Origin: Asterias amurensis
Taxonomy: Eukaryota > Echinodermata > Asteroidea > Forcipulatida > Asteriidae
NCBI RefSeq assembly: GCF_032118995.1
Contig: NC_092652.1
Location: forward strand, 21,752,044 to 21,816,043
Direction of reading: 5' to 3'
Length of the DNA stretch: 64,000 bases
Part shown: positions 11,201-24,100 of the stretch, one piece after another
Layout of the letters: every line of letters begins with the position of its first letter
How positions within the stretch are numbered: the stretch's first letter is position 1
The notes under the pieces: model-generated
Seen by the model: the letters and a program-made list of their open reading frames with translations, nothing else
Database searches by the model: none
What the model was told of the DNA's origin: nothing
Translations under genes and position numbers: made by a program

Positions 11201-13532
11201 CTCTCTCGGCGTAGTCTTTCAGCTTGCCGCAGACACTCTCCATTTCGTCAAGTAAATGAGCCTCTGATCCTGCAAATGGAATCTACAATGTACAGCAGGA
11301 ACGAAATGGTAATTAATTCATTCATTCATTATTGGTTTATTCTTTAAAAACAAATTTCCCATGGCGACCAAGGGACGAATTACAGGAAAGTATACAGAGA
11401 ATACAGTTTGAAAAGAAGAAAAAAATACACATTTTAACAAAACTGAGACATAATAAACAGTTAAGGAGAGAAAATATTGACAACAAATAAAACAAAATTG
11501 TTTGAAAAATAGTGCAACGGTAGCCTGGATATAGGTTTTGTAGGCGCAGCCCGGTGAAACCTCGACACCATCTTAAGAAAGTAAGAAAACAAACTAAACA
11601 ATCGCATAAAAAGCCACACACTGCATTCACTCATTTGACTTTAAAAATACTTTGCTGATACTTGGTTTGTAGACACCAATGTACACACTGACCTTTTTGA
11701 CTTTCTGTCGTCCCTTGGGGTCTATCCTAAAACCCATTTCTATTGTCTTCTTAGGATCTACTTCTCCAATGGCAAACTCTAGTTCATCCACAAGTGCCTG
11801 GCATGCTGTGAAGGTAGAGAGCATTAGATACACTATGTTACAGTTGGGGCATGTCATGGCTGAGCAGTTACACGAACCCCGGACTCAAGCAATGGTGTTG
11901 CTGATCAGCAGTGTGGGTTCGAGTGTCACTTGTCACTTGGTCCTTTAGCAAGATAATATTAAGCTTATTTAAAAAGAGCAATGCTCAAAAAGGCATAATT
12001 AACCTACACTTACATGTATCAACTAATCTGAAGAAATGCAAAACTGTTGCCTTTCAGCAATAGACCGATCCATTACGCCCCGCCTCCTTACCAGTTGACC
12101 AATCACAGCCGCGAAACCCGACCACCATTAGTGCAAAGATCACCAAACGGTTCAAATGTTGATCAGATTTCGCCGTTGTGATTGGTCAATGATATTTGGG
12201 CCTGGCTTAATGGATCGGTGTATTGCACAACGTGATGGACACAACATCAATGAAAACAACTTTGTAGCAGACTTAAAGGCCTAATTCTCGAGCCATGTGT
12301 ACAAGTGTATAATTGTTCATAAACGTTGCCAAAACGAATCATCAACTGTTACATGTACTTTAGGCCTAATGTAGGCCTACCAGTTTCCCCTAATTATAAT
12401 GTAAATTTACATCATTTTCATTTCTCAGTTAAGTATTTAAATAATTTTTGGGGTCGAACAAAGAATTGACTAGAGTGGGATTCGAACCAACCACCTCCAG
12501 TTTAGCGTGCCGGCACTCTACCAACTGAGCTATCTAGCCCTATATTGGCGGTGTCCCTATTTTGTCAATATCTTTGTTCGGGGGTGCCAGTCAGAAGCCA
12601 TACAACCGTTAACTGCCGTGTAGCCAGGGATCACACCCAAATTACGATACAACCTGTGAAGTGGCAGCTAGGGGATCACCTTAAGATGATGCGACTTTTT
12701 GTTTCAGATATCAATATAAACCACAAGGGAAACTGACTGGGTAAATTTACCCTGTCAGTTTCCCTTGTGGTTTACAAGTATTTAAATACACACCACATGT
12801 AAAACCAACAAAGATAAAATCAACAAAAGGAATGAGCAGAGCCAGCCAGAGCACTGAAGGGTTGCTTATTCCAAGAAACAAAAGTTTCTATTAAGGAGAC
12901 TCCCCTTTTTAGCTAGCACACTGCATTGAGCACAAATGAGGTATATGTAGAAGTTGTCAAGCAAACAACTGATCATACAAAATGGACAAACTTGTATTGA
13001 ATTAAAAACCAACGGCACCGACAGCAAACGGTGTGGTGCACTGTGCTTTTGCTGTGGTGCCCTTTGTAAAAAGTACGATACAAATTTACATTTTCCTCTG
13101 TACATGTGCCTCTTACAATATAAGAGGAAAATTGACAAGATCAGAATAAAAATCTAAAAAGAGACCTCAGATTTAGAACTTGAGCTCTAGAAATCAAGCA
13201 TCTGAAAGCACACAACTTCGTGTGACAAGGGTGTTTTTTCTTTCTTTATTATTTCGCAACTTTGATTACCAATTGAGCTCAAATTTTCACAGGTTTGTTA
13301 TTTTATGTACATTGTATGTGTTGAGATACACCAAGTGAGAAGACTTGTCTTTGACAAGTACCAATAGTGTCCACTGCCTTTAAGGCCTGGACATATCATA
13401 AGAAACAGATCTTTTTTTACCTCCACAATAGAGTTCTGCATCTCGTTTAACAGCAGACACTTGGCGTACAGTCAACAGGCAGCTCAACAGCAAACCGAGG
13501 ACACAAATCAGGGTACTGCAACTGGTGTCCAT
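8227..13532 (-). CDS. CNPY2: Canopy 2 (ER saposin-like protein), 5 coding exons, 191 aa
   Basis: Coding exons on the minus strand are 13532-13421, 11805-11693, 11282-11082, 9881-9785 and 8279-8227; all junctions are GT/AG and the frame holds throughout. Canopy proteins are saposin-fold residents of the ER that assist folding and traffic of client membrane receptors. Residues 1-27 form a hydrophobic signal peptide (MDTSCSTLICVLGLLLSC...). The mature protein starts near KRDAELYCGAC, followed by ALVDELEFAIGEVDPKKTI, very close to vertebrate CNPY2. The six family cysteines are all present (about residues 36, 39, 93, 143, 170 and 177). The C-terminus is KTEL, a KDEL-type retrieval signal where vertebrate CNPY2 has HDEL. 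Length is close to the vertebrate protein (182 aa). Its start codon is 1.6 kb from that of SPPL2 on the opposite strand. Introns carry SINEs, a family B MITE and a hAT-like MITE. The 3' UTR end was not located. Confidence 0.93.
8694..9054. mobile_element. Family B TTAA MITE, full length, in CNPY2 intron 4
   Basis: TTAAAGCCATTGGACACTTTCG at the left end, its complement ending CCAATGGCTTTAA at the right. The centre holds the palindrome ctcaacatcgagaat. Confidence 0.9.
9095..9245 (-). mobile_element. SINE fragment in CNPY2 intron 4
   Basis: Starts with a 'tactcatacacggatgagtg' leader and has a reverse B-box-like ggtgggatgcgaaccaac. Diverged relative of 9578-9745. Confidence 0.45.
9578..9745 (-). 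mobile_element. tRNA-derived SINE in CNPY2 intron 4
   Basis: Contains gggattcgaacccacgacc (reverse B box) and the leader 'acactgatgtgtgttagcactg', which also occurs near 52530. It offers a cryptic minus-strand acceptor at 9648-9647. Confidence 0.65.
10093..10150. mobile_element. Family E MITE, truncated end
   Basis: Starts ggggcccaatttcatacag, then degenerates after about 50 bases. Confidence 0.55.
10155..10430. repeat. Dispersed repeat R1 (tgccttggtgccctt)
   Basis: Contains tcattgccttggtgcccttg and aacgaagcatacaggcct. The left part is an inverted repeat (gcctctgtgaagtatcaggc ... gcctgatacttcacagaggc). Other copies: 34440-34720, 37285-37350 (reverse), 39470-39690. Confidence 0.7.
10480..11005 (-). 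mobile_element. tRNA-derived SINE split by the hAT-like MITE
   Basis: Reverse-strand tRNA-like head: GTGGCCGGTTGGTATAG (A box) and GGGTTCGAATCCTG (B box) at about 10935-11005. The body continues left of the MITE (tacccatttgtactcc...) as in the related SINE at 24730. Confidence 0.75.
10571..10922. mobile_element. hAT-like MITE inside a SINE
   Basis: Termini TAAGCTTGGGTGATATC and GATATCGCCCAAGCTTA. Flanks CTGACAAG (10563-10570) and CTGACAAC (10923-10930) match at 7 of 8 bases, as expected for a hAT 8-bp target duplication. The interior is rich in ATATCGCGATAT. Confidence 0.85.
12058..12225. mobile_element. 168-bp terminal-inverted-repeat element in CNPY2 intron 1
   Basis: CAATAGACCGATCCATTA at the left and TAATGGATCGGTGTATTG at the right. 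Internal CCAATCACA/TGTGATTGG also inverted. Confidence 0.8.
12430..12700 (-). mobile_element. tRNA-derived SINE, Asn-like head (family S1)
   Basis: On the minus strand the A box TAGCTCAGTTGGTAGAG and B box GGTTCGAATCCCACTC form a tRNA-like cloverleaf with a partly pairing acceptor stem and GTT-like anticodon in other copies. The body ends in GTTTCCCTTGTGGTTT in relatives. Confidence 0.8.
12714..12775. repeat. Palindrome made of two SINE S1 tails
   Basis: Near-perfect inverted repeat (aaaccacaagggaaactgac ... gtcagtttcccttgtggttt) with a short centre; the tail of family S1 duplicated head to head. Confidence 0.8.
13160..13383. mobile_element. Family A MITE, right half, in CNPY2 intron 1
   Basis: Begins near the central palindrome and continues to GTGTCCACTGCCTTTAA. 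It ends about 38 bp from the exon 1 donor of CNPY2 (13420). Confidence 0.85.
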
Positions 13533-15137
13533 TGTCCTGGCGATGTTCTATCAAATATTTAGAACAGAAAAAACCCTGAAAATTTATAATCACATTTCAT
13601 AACACGGACGACAAATCTTGAGGAAGAACCTGACTAGCGATCTTTTATCAAATACTTAGAGAAGAAAAATTAGTCTATATGACCTAGCCCTCCTTGTTGG
13701 GCTGTATGGCTCTCTTTTATTAACACCAGTATTACCATTTATAAACAAAATAGACAGATGTTGTTTTATTGTTAAAGAGAGCCATGTATTCATAACAGCA
13801 AAGCCAACAAGGTGAGTGAGGTGGTACACCATGATATATATGATTACAGGTGTTAAAAGAGACGGAGAGAGCCATCATTCCAACTAGCTGACAAGAGCAC
13901 AATTTTATGACTCTGGTCACTGTGTGTAAGCAAATAATAGTTTGGTTTGCGAACTCCGAATTCTGTGTACTCCACGTTACTACAACCATAGCCTACATGT
14001 ACGGCATTCTACGCTTACCTACAAAGCTAGCGCAGAGGCTAATAGTAATATTAATAAAGGTGAAACAGGACTATGTATATTAAGCGCAGAATTCGATGGG
14101 GAACAAAACCCAATGAAATTAGGCCCCTGGACATGCTGGAACTGTCATGCACTGGGCTGAAAACAAAGTTTTGTTTTTTTTAACTGCAAGTTCTGTGCTG
14201 GAGATCTGCTTTATCTCTTCCTTAGTTTTCCATTATAATTGCTCCTACCTAGAACTATTTCGGTTTCGTCCGGCTATCGGTACGTGAAATGATAGCCGGA
14301 CGAAACTGAAATAGTTCTAGGTACATTACAATGACCCAATTAGTTTATTATATATCTTAATTAAAAGTTATTCCTTACTTATTTCTACTACTTTTGCTTT
14401 ACTCCATGATATATACCTGTATTCTGTAACCTACAACTGTACAACTTCTTTCTACGTTCTACTTCTACTGTACAATTGTCATTTTGATTACTTATTCTAT
14501 TCGTTTTAAAAATGTAATTACTTATTTGTATTTATTAGAAAAGAGAGACAAACCAGCAATATGTTTCTGACGACAAACCTTTCCGGTAACTACATCAATC
14601 TTTCAAACGAACTGGTTGTTTACTTGTTGCACAGTAACTTACAGTTCTTGTGGTAACAATTATTTAGTGAATTTATCTTTGAAGATGAACAATTTAAAAT
14701 TCGCGCAAGCCAATTGAAAAAATTGCGGGCGCGCAATGTTTTGGAACCTAAGTTTGCCCACGCAAATAAACATTGCACGGTTTAGACACGAACTACCTCG
14801 CGGGAAACTACTCCCATAAAAAAAAAATGGAACACCGCGCATAAATAAAAAGAGGGCCATTTTCAAAGATTGCGCCTAAAGGTTGCGCTTCGTGAGGTAC
14901 ACGTGTCCGATAGCAAAAGCCTCTGGACTTAAAGCTAGCCGATCATCGAAACCACTTGGCAATTTTCGGCCCAATATACGGCTAGCTTCAGTTGTTGCAT
15001 TCACTTCCGTTGCACTATCACAATCACAACACAAACAGTGAAACACGAGCCAAAGTTGACCTACAAAATAAACCCCGGAAAATGTCAGATGATTAGTAAA
15101 TAGCCTGATTATCCAAGTTGAGATTGATTTTGTTGAC
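13533..15137. promoter_or_regulatory. Divergent CNPY2/SPPL2 upstream region
   Basis: The 1.6 kb between the two start codons must hold the 5' UTRs and promoters of both genes. I see no clear TATA boxes at expected distances. A strong hairpin-forming inverted repeat sits at 14246-14323, and the sequence becomes GC-richer around 14700-15060, next to SPPL2. A shared bidirectional promoter is possible but not shown. Confidence 0.4.
14246..14323. repeat. Hairpin inverted repeat between divergent genes
   Basis: Arms of 33 bases (14246-14278 and 14291-14323) pair with one mismatch around a 12-base loop. It may be a tiny MITE or a regulatory hairpin. No second copy was noticed in the window. Confidence 0.85.
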
Positions 15138-18100
15138 ATGGCCTTCTTATTGTTATGTTCCGTGTCTTTGATTTTTGTTCCGGTGTTGCCGGTGAGTTAT
15201 TCCTGATTTTATTTCCGTTTCTTTATCAGTTATTTTTCCATTGAGCCGTACGTATAGTGTATGTAGGCTGATTCATTTTCCATGTTTTCAGTGCCACTCT
15301 CGGGACTCTGCCAGTTTGAGTTTGCTGATCTTTTTTAGTTATGTTGCTTATTTTTTATAAAGGGTGCATTTTGTCTTCAAAGTTTTGCTGCATTTCAATT
15401 GAGAAAATACAAGACGTAAAGGAATAGGATATAAATAATATAATATATTGTAGACCCAGTAAAAATGGGGCGTTGTGCCTGTAGGAATTCCATTTTTTTA
15501 TTTTGAAATACATGAAGTCATGAATTCCAAAAAATATGACCGAATGTCAAAATTTTGAAAAAACCTTTCTGGATAACTTTCCGTATGGCTCCACCACTTT
15601 TCCACTCATTTTTAGAAAAAGGGATATCTCATTGAGGTAAATAAGATACTATATTACTTCGTATCAGAAACTTTTCCAACCTTTTCCCCTGATTTTGTTC
15701 ACCACACAAAATGAAATGCAGGTTGTTGCTGATCTTGGCATTTTATCAGCAAGAATCACTGGTGAGAATGGAGTGAAGTCAACCAAGGAATACTGCATAG
15801 CTTATGGTGGTAATCAAGTAGACTTGCCCAAGGAACCAAAGGTACAGTTTTGGCAGGATTTCTGACTTGAGCACCACAAATTCATCATTAATCTTTAACT
15901 CACCTAGCCCTGGTTGTAGGACGTCAGTGTCTGTATGGTTGTGTACAGTGTGTTCTTAGACGGCAGGACTCCAGTAACTACTAGCATTCACTAAAAAAAT
16001 GTGGTTTAATTGTAGCCAATGACATCCTCCAACAGAAAGTCCATGTGATGGCATATATTGCCACTCCATAACACAGGGCACCTCTATAATGGAAGTTTAA
16101 ATGTGTATTGCTTTCAAATTCTGCACTGGACATTTCAAAATGTGCCAAAGGGGCAATAAGGCAATTTTGTCTATTGCGTCTTTGAAATATCAGACTGTTT
16201 TTAAAGGCTTCGAGCTACACTACTATTGGATGATAGTTGAAGTCGAATGTGGTTTCAAAAGGACTTTAAAAAAGTCATTCCTCGATCACACTGTTTTTTT
16301 TTTTTTAATATTGTCGTCTACGCCTTAACACCATTTTCTCTCATTTGTTGTGATGATTTTTTTCAGGATTTATATCCTTTGGTGGACCTTGGTCAGTCCA
16401 AGTTATGCACGAGTCCCAAAGATGCCAGCAAGTTGAGTGGAGCAGTTGTAGAAGCACTCAGGGGCAATTGTACCTTCCTGGAGAAGGGGTTGTTTGCCCA
16501 GGGCGCTGGAGCAAGATCCCTGCTGGTTGTTACTGCTACCAAAATTGTAAGTTAAATTTTTGTAGACTTAATTTACACCCAACAAGTAACAAAAAGGAGA
16601 AGGCCTAGGCCAGAGGACGCCCTCTCTGGCAAGCGGTTTCCCCACTCGGCCTGCAGGGGCCGCCAGCAGTGCTCTGATGAGGAGTCGTGCTGGCGCCCCC
16701 TACCGGTCGATCGGCACTACTGCTGCAAGAGGGTCGAAAACTGGCACTATGCTGAAAGAATATGTTGAACAAAAATCATCATTATCATTCAGTTACTTCC
16801 AGTGTTAATTCATTTGGTGTTTCTTGATTTGATTGCAGACAACTCCCGATTTGAACGACTCAACAGAGCTTAAGATCCCTGTTGCCCTGCTGGCTGCAAG
16901 TGACCACAAAGATATCTGGGTGAGTTCTACTAACTTGGCTTTCAGACAGTTCTAATCAAGTTGAACAATTTTACTGGTTGGTGTACAAAAATAGCAGTCC
17001 ACGTACAACTGTTATCAGAGCCTTGATCAAGGCAGCCTTGCACCATCCATTTGCCAGGTTGTTTATAGTTATCCGTGCACAGAGTCCATGATGATGATAC
17101 ACACACACACCCCAGTCCACACACAGAGGTTATCAGGAGGATACAAACAGCTCTTTGTGGCAGTCACTCTGTGGACGTTCCTTTGTTCTGTACACTTGGA
17201 AAATGTTATTATAGTCTGTAAAAACACTGTGTGGACGTGTGTAATACCACTTTGTGTTTCAAACCCTACCTTGTGTGGTGTGTGGACCTATTTTGTTCTT
17301 AGGTCCACACTTGCCCTCATGCACAGTACACCCCCCATGCATCAAGTACCTACATGTACGTCGGGACAAAAACCATGATCCTTCTGATGAACTGAAAGCT
17401 TACTGGGTTTTTTTGTATGGTAAATTTTATTTTATGGCTTCTCACAGGGAAGGATAGAGATATGTTTTTAAGTGACATTAGCTTTTAAATAGAATGTGGT
17501 TTACTCCAAATCCTACATTCCAATTAGAGTTTTTAATTTGATATGTTCTGACATGCTAGATGAATGGTGGTCAAGTGCAGGCTGCATTGTACGATCCTGA
17601 ACATCCATCGTTTGACTACAATCTCATAGTGATTTGGTTCATGGCTGTGTTTACTGTCATGGTGGGAGGATACTGGTCTGGAATGACTGCACACAGAATG
17701 TAAGTTTTGTTCTCAAAAACCTTTAAGGGTTGTTAACAGATATAGGTGTCCTTCGAAGGAACTGTTTAAATGAAAGACAATACATTGATTGTTTTTGAGA
17801 TCGAAATCAACTCTCTGAAAAATGGAGTTTAAAGGCAAGCACAGAATTTTCTATTTTTTTGCAATTAATTGTACATTAAGTGAAGCCTAGTTTATATATA
17901 GGGGAACAGGAAAGAAGAGACTTGTGATGCAAACAATTACTTTTTGCTTATGTATACTTTACAATGCAAGACAAATGTGCATTATAAATTTTCACAGTAT
18001 TATTCAAATCATTTTCTCAGTAATGAGTTTTTGTGTGTGTGTGATTGACAGTGCAATAAAAAAGAAGCGACTGGCGGAGGGCGGAGAATCTGACCGTGAT

Positions 18101-21100
18101 GTAGAAGGGGAGGAAGACTCTGACTCGGATGCGGAGTCCGAAGATGAAATGCCACTAACTATCACATTACCCATCGTTGTAGTATGGGTCATCATGATCA
18201 TGGTCATGCTGCTTCTACTCTTCTTCTTCTATGACTACATGGGTAAATTACGATGCTCTTGGAAAGTCTTAACAGTTTCTTATTAACAACAACCACCCCC
18301 TTTAATTTTCGGGATGTAATGTTTCCCTTCATTCTAACATGTTATAATTGCCGAGTAGATTCTTTAACAAAGATTGACAAAATAAGGAGACTGCTAACTA
18401 CATGTAGGCCTACTGCCAACATTTGTAAACCACAAGGGAAGCTGGCTGGGTAAGTTTCAGGTTTGAACAAAGAGAAATTGCCTGTAGGAGGACTTGAAAC
18501 AACGACCTTAAAATAAACGTACTAGTGCTCTATTGCTCTGACGACCGCCCAACATACGTAGGGCTGGATAGCTCAGATAGTAGAACGCTGGCACGTTGAT
18601 CCAGAGGTCGTGGTTCTAATCCCGCTCCAGTAAATTTGTCTTTGTTCAAACCCAAACATTAGCACTTGATAGCTCAGTTAGTTGAATGCAGGGTGGTTTC
18701 AGGTAATGAATAAAAAATGACAATTATTGGGAATAGTCTTCCTGTGCATATTCGCCAAGCTAATACTTTACAATGTTTTAAGGTCCCTGTTGAAAACTCA
18801 TTTGTTTGAAGCTTCTTTTTCGTAATTTGCCTATTTTTATCTTGTATCTTTCTCTCATTGTTTATTTTATTGTTTCTTTTATGCGCTTAGAGGCTTTTGC
18901 ATTAGGCGCTTTACAAATGTCTTATTATTATTATTATCATTATTAAAAAGGACTATTGAATGCAAAATGCAACCCTTTATTGTCCTTCCAGCCATATGGA
19001 AGGTCTTAGCTGCCACAAACAAAAACATAATTGTGCTTGTTTTTTAAATTTCTTTTTAGTGTATGTTGTGATCACATTTTATTGCTTGGGAGCTTCTAAT
19101 GGTCTACACGCTTGTCTCTACCCGATACTTAAGCGCATCATGCCCTGCAAAATAAGGTATCTGTATTCTGTTTGCATATCTCTTTATGCATTAAAGGCAG
19201 TGGACACTATTGGTAACTACCCAAAATAATTATTAGTATAAAACCTTTCTTGGTGACGAGTAATGGGGAGAGGTTGATGGTATAAAGCATTGTGAGAAAC
19301 GGCTCCCTCTGAAGTGCCATAATTTTTGAGAAAGCAGTAATTTTCCAGAAATTTGATTTCGAGACCTCAGGTTTAGAACTTGATGTATGTCATTTTCTTA
19401 ATCTTTTGCACTTTTTGCTGTCATGCGCCCTCGAACAGGCTGGTCCTGGAGAGAGCGCAATGTAAGATCAATAAATTATCATTTAATTATTTCTGTGTAA
19501 AAACAATTGAATTGTGTCTCAGTGCATGGTTTTTAACTATTTCCTCCTGCCCCACACAATGGATAACACCCAAATTTCACAGTAATTTGTCATTTCTTTC
19601 CAGGCTACCAGCTAACAAGATTCCATTCTTGAGTTCAAGACCCTATGTCTACAGCATTATACTGGCCTTTGCCTGCATAGGTTGTGTGGTGTGTTGGTTC
19701 GTGTTCCGGCATGAGACTTTTGCATGGATCCTGTTGGACCTGTTGGGCGTCGCGTTCTGCATCAGCGTTCTAAAGCTCATTCATATGCCAAACTTTAAGG
19801 TGAGTTATTTATTTATTATTTATTTCTTGTTTATCCTGGGAAATCCATTCAGTAAGAACAACTCACTGATCTCCCATGGATCCCAGCTAATAACAATCTA
19901 CAGAAGTGCACTTAAGATAACAGATTAAAAATTTACACAGTAAAGCATTGCACACTCTCGCTTTAGATTGATGTTTATCCTGGGAAATCCATTCAGTAAG
20001 AACAACTCACTGATCTCCCATGGATCCCAGCTAATAACAATCTACAGAAGTGCACTTAAGATAACAGATTAAAAATTTACACAGTAAAGCATTGCACACT
20101 CTCGCTTTAGATTGATGTTTATCCTGGGAAATCCATTCAGTAAGAACAACTCACTGATATCCCATGGATCCCAGCTAATAACAATCTACAGAAGTGCACT
20201 TAAGATAACAGATTAAAAATTTACACAGTAAAGCATTGCACACTCTCGCTTTAGATTGATGTTTATCCTGGGAAATCCATTCAGTAAGAACAACTCACTG
20301 ATCTCCCATGGATCCCAGCTAATAACAATCTACAGAAGTGCACTTAAGATAACAGATTAAAAATTTACACAGTAAAGCATTGCACACTCTCGCTTTAGAT
20401 TGATTTTCTTTTTTGATTTTTAGCATTACTCAAAATAGTTTTTGGCATAGAAACTTTTGGTACAGAGCTGTTGATAGTACATTTTTTGTACATGTAGAAC
20501 ATTGTGAGAAACGGGTCCCTCAGAAGTCACGCTGTTTTTGAGAAAGAGGTATGCACATGTCATATATGTTGGGATACACCAAGTGAATATACTGTTCTTT
20601 GACAGTTGCCAAACATGCCTTTAGGCAGCATCCAGTAACAGAGTCAAGTATCCTCCTGAGGACAGTCCGAGCATACGGATCGAAACATTGAGTTGTCAAC
20701 CACCGTGTTTTTTAAAGCCATTATACACTTTCGGAACAGAAAAAAAAAGATTTACAAATAACTTACTGGGTTTACAGAAGGTAATGGTAAAAGACTTCTC
20801 TTGAAATATTATTCCATGAAATGCTATACTTTTTGAGAAACATTAAAACAATTATCAATTCTCGACATCGAGAATTACGGATTTATAGCAAACACGTGTC
20901 ATGACACAGCGAAACGTGCAAAAACAAGGGTGGGTTTTCCCATTATTTTCTCCCGACTCCGATGACCAATTGAGCCTAAATTTTCACAGGTTTGTTATTT
21001 TTTGCATAAGTTGTGATACACAAAGTGTGGGCCTTGGACGATAGTGTTTACCGAAAGTGTCCACTGGCTTTAAGTTACCAATACTGCTCAAAAGAGATTT

Positions 21101-24100
21101 AAACCTAGTGCTACTTCAGACATCACCAGATCAAGTACAACAAGATTATCTACTCCGCGGCTGTAGAATAAAGCAAGACAGTTCCCTAAGAACGACTCTA
21201 CCTAGCAAGTAGATACACACATGGTGTTACTGCAAACCAAATATATATTGATACCCCACCATGCAATGCCTCAAATCCTATATAACAAGTACATGTAAAG
21301 TGCTAGTACGAGTTCTAACTTATTATCTCTATTTTATTTCCCTCGTAGATTTGTGTGATTCTCCTGTCCCTTCTGTTCTTCTATGACATCTTCTTTGTCT
21401 TCATAACCCCTCTGTTTACTCAGGTAAGTTCTTGCCCAAATTCTTCAAGAGATAATAGCTTTGTCAATTTTTTTAGGAGTAGACATGGTTTGTGAATAAT
21501 AATAGTGGTTACCTATTGTTTGTATTGATGTTGATGCTAATAATAGGTATTTAGTATTACTTTGTTGTCCTTTTTTTTAAAATTTGTTGTGCAAGTTTGC
21601 CCAAATGATACTAATATTGGGTATTTAGTATTATTTTGTTATATATTTGTAAAATTTGTTATGAAAGTTTGCCCAAAACAAGGCTAACAACCACTCGTGG
21701 TAGCAGGATACAAGAACAAAATCATTAAATACGAAAACAACTCTAATATAATAAGTAGGGAAGATGGCCTTAGCTTTCGATCCAAACCGGACCTTCTTCA
21801 GAGGCATAAAACAAGTACAATCAGATCTACATATCCATTTATAGAAACAAACAGAGGGGACAGGGATTAAGGGAGGGAGCTAGAAAAATCAGGAAATATA
21901 AAAACAACTCGTGTACTATATAGATGTTTGCAATCATCTTGTTTTAACACTGACTAACTCTAGTGTATAAAAACAATTTGATAATTTTTCAAACATAGTC
22001 CAACATCTGGCAGGAAATACTGTATGCTACAGCGCCAGGAGCATCACTGGGTGACAGACATGTGCGCTATATAAGAAGCCACAACTATTATTATTAATAA
22101 TAATTTTATTATTTTGACAGAGTGGTGAGAGTGTGATGATAAAGGCAGCAACTGGAGGCAGTGGTGCCACTGAACAGGTTGGTTTTGGGGCTCTAATTTA
22201 AAAACTTATGTTCTTGTCAAATAAAAATATCAAGAAAAACAAGGTATCGCATAACTCACAAGGCATGACGGCCCCTTAACTGATTTGGGCTAATGACCCA
22301 AATCAAACCACCAGGGGCGCGTTGCAACCTACTCCTGGGACTGTAAGGATGTAGACGCAGGTCACTAGGACCCTGGCTGGTCAAGGCAAAATTTCATTGA
22401 ATTGTACGAACATGTAATAATTTCAAAATGATAAAAATGGCAAATTCAAGACCAATACATGTATTTAAATAAATGTTTATCAATAATGATCTGCCTTCAT
22501 AGATCCCAGTACTCCTACAGGTCCCACGGATAACGCATTCAACAGCCAAGATTTGCGGGACGTATTCCATGCTTGGTTTTGGTGACATACTAATCCCAGG
22601 TAATTATAAGTTAAGTGTTAATTTGGAACTTTGCAAATGTGAACACGATACGAATTTTAGATAGATAGATAGATAGATAGTTTGGTTTCTTTCTTTTTAC
22701 ACTCGTGGCCAATGGCCAAATTGCAGAGCATCGTTGTGTGATTTGTCTTATGAATTGTCTTATATTTGACAGGACTGCTTGTTGGATACTGCTGCTCATT
22801 TGACTTTAAGATCCACTCTCGTGTCAAGGTATACTACATAGCATCGTGTGTAGGTAAGAACTGGTATCTGAAATAAAATATTTGTATCCCCTTTAAGACT
22901 TCCCTTGCTGCCGCTTCCCAGGTTTGTATCGCAAACTTGGGTGTGATCCCTGGCCACACACCAGTTTACGGTTGTATTGCTTCTGACTGTCACCCCCGAA
23001 CAAAGATTATTGACAAAATAGAGAGATCGCCAACATTTAGGGCTAGATAGCTCAGTTGGTAGAGCGCTGCTCTAGTCAATTTATCTTTGTTCAAACCCAA
23101 ATCATTTTTAAAAAAAATCCGGTCAGTTTTCCCTGTGGTTAATTTTTTCTCCAGCCTATGCCGTTGGTCTTATTGTTACATTATTATTAGCCCAATTGCC
23201 ATGATGATTTTAAAGGCAGTGGACACTATTACATGTACGTGTATGTACTCAAAATAATTATTAGCATAAAATCTTTCTTGGTAACGAGTAATGGGGAGAG
23301 GTTGATAGTATAAATCATTGTAAGAAATGGCTCCCTCTAAAGTAATGTAGTTTTTTGAGAAAGAAATAATTTTCCACAAATTTGATTTCGAGACCTTAGA
23401 TTTAGAATTTGAGGTCTCGAAATCAAGCATCTGAAAGCACACAACTTTGTGTGACACGGGTGTTTTTTTCTTTCACTATTATCTCGCAACTTCGACGACC
23501 GATCGAGCTCAAATTTTCACAGGTTTGTTAGTTTATGCATTTGTTGAGATACACCAACTGTGAAGGCTAGTCTTTGACAATTTACAAGTGTGTCCAGTCA
23601 TTTGTCTTTTCATTTGATAATGAGTACATGTATCTCTCTTGCTTCTTATCCCTATCTCCAGTAAGATGCCGTCGGTCTCATTTTTACATTATTAGCCCTT
23701 GCCCTGATATAATCTTGAAGACATCTGTCCTTTTCATTTGATAATGAGTATCTCTGGCTTCTTATTCCTATCTCCAGCCTATGCCGTTGGTCTGATCATA
23801 ACCTTCGTAGCCCTTGCCCTGATGCAGACGGGGCAGCCAGCACTGCTCTACCTGGTCCCCTGCACCGTACTGACAACCCTCGTCCTGGCCGCTATCCGAC
23901 GGGAGCTCTCGGACATCTGGCACGCAAGGAAATCGGTGAATGATCTCCATCGCCTTTGAATCTAAAACATGTATGCTTTATCAAAATCAACAGTTCATTT
24001 TTTGAGGCTCTGTGTTTTTTTGTTTTTTGGGGTGTTCTTTTTAGACACCTGTCTGTGTATACATTCCTGCCACCACTTTTACTTTCATTATGAATCTTAA

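Noticed and set aside
12490-12545. tRNA-like A and B boxes here and near 18560, 23045, 31090, 42070 and 42200
   Set aside because: All sit inside dispersed SINE copies with shared leader and tail; stems are incomplete or mutated, so they are not tRNA genes.
19380-19928. 182-aa plus-strand frame taken as one gene
   Set aside because: Only 19604-19799 is coding (SPPL2 exon 8); the rest is intron read through.
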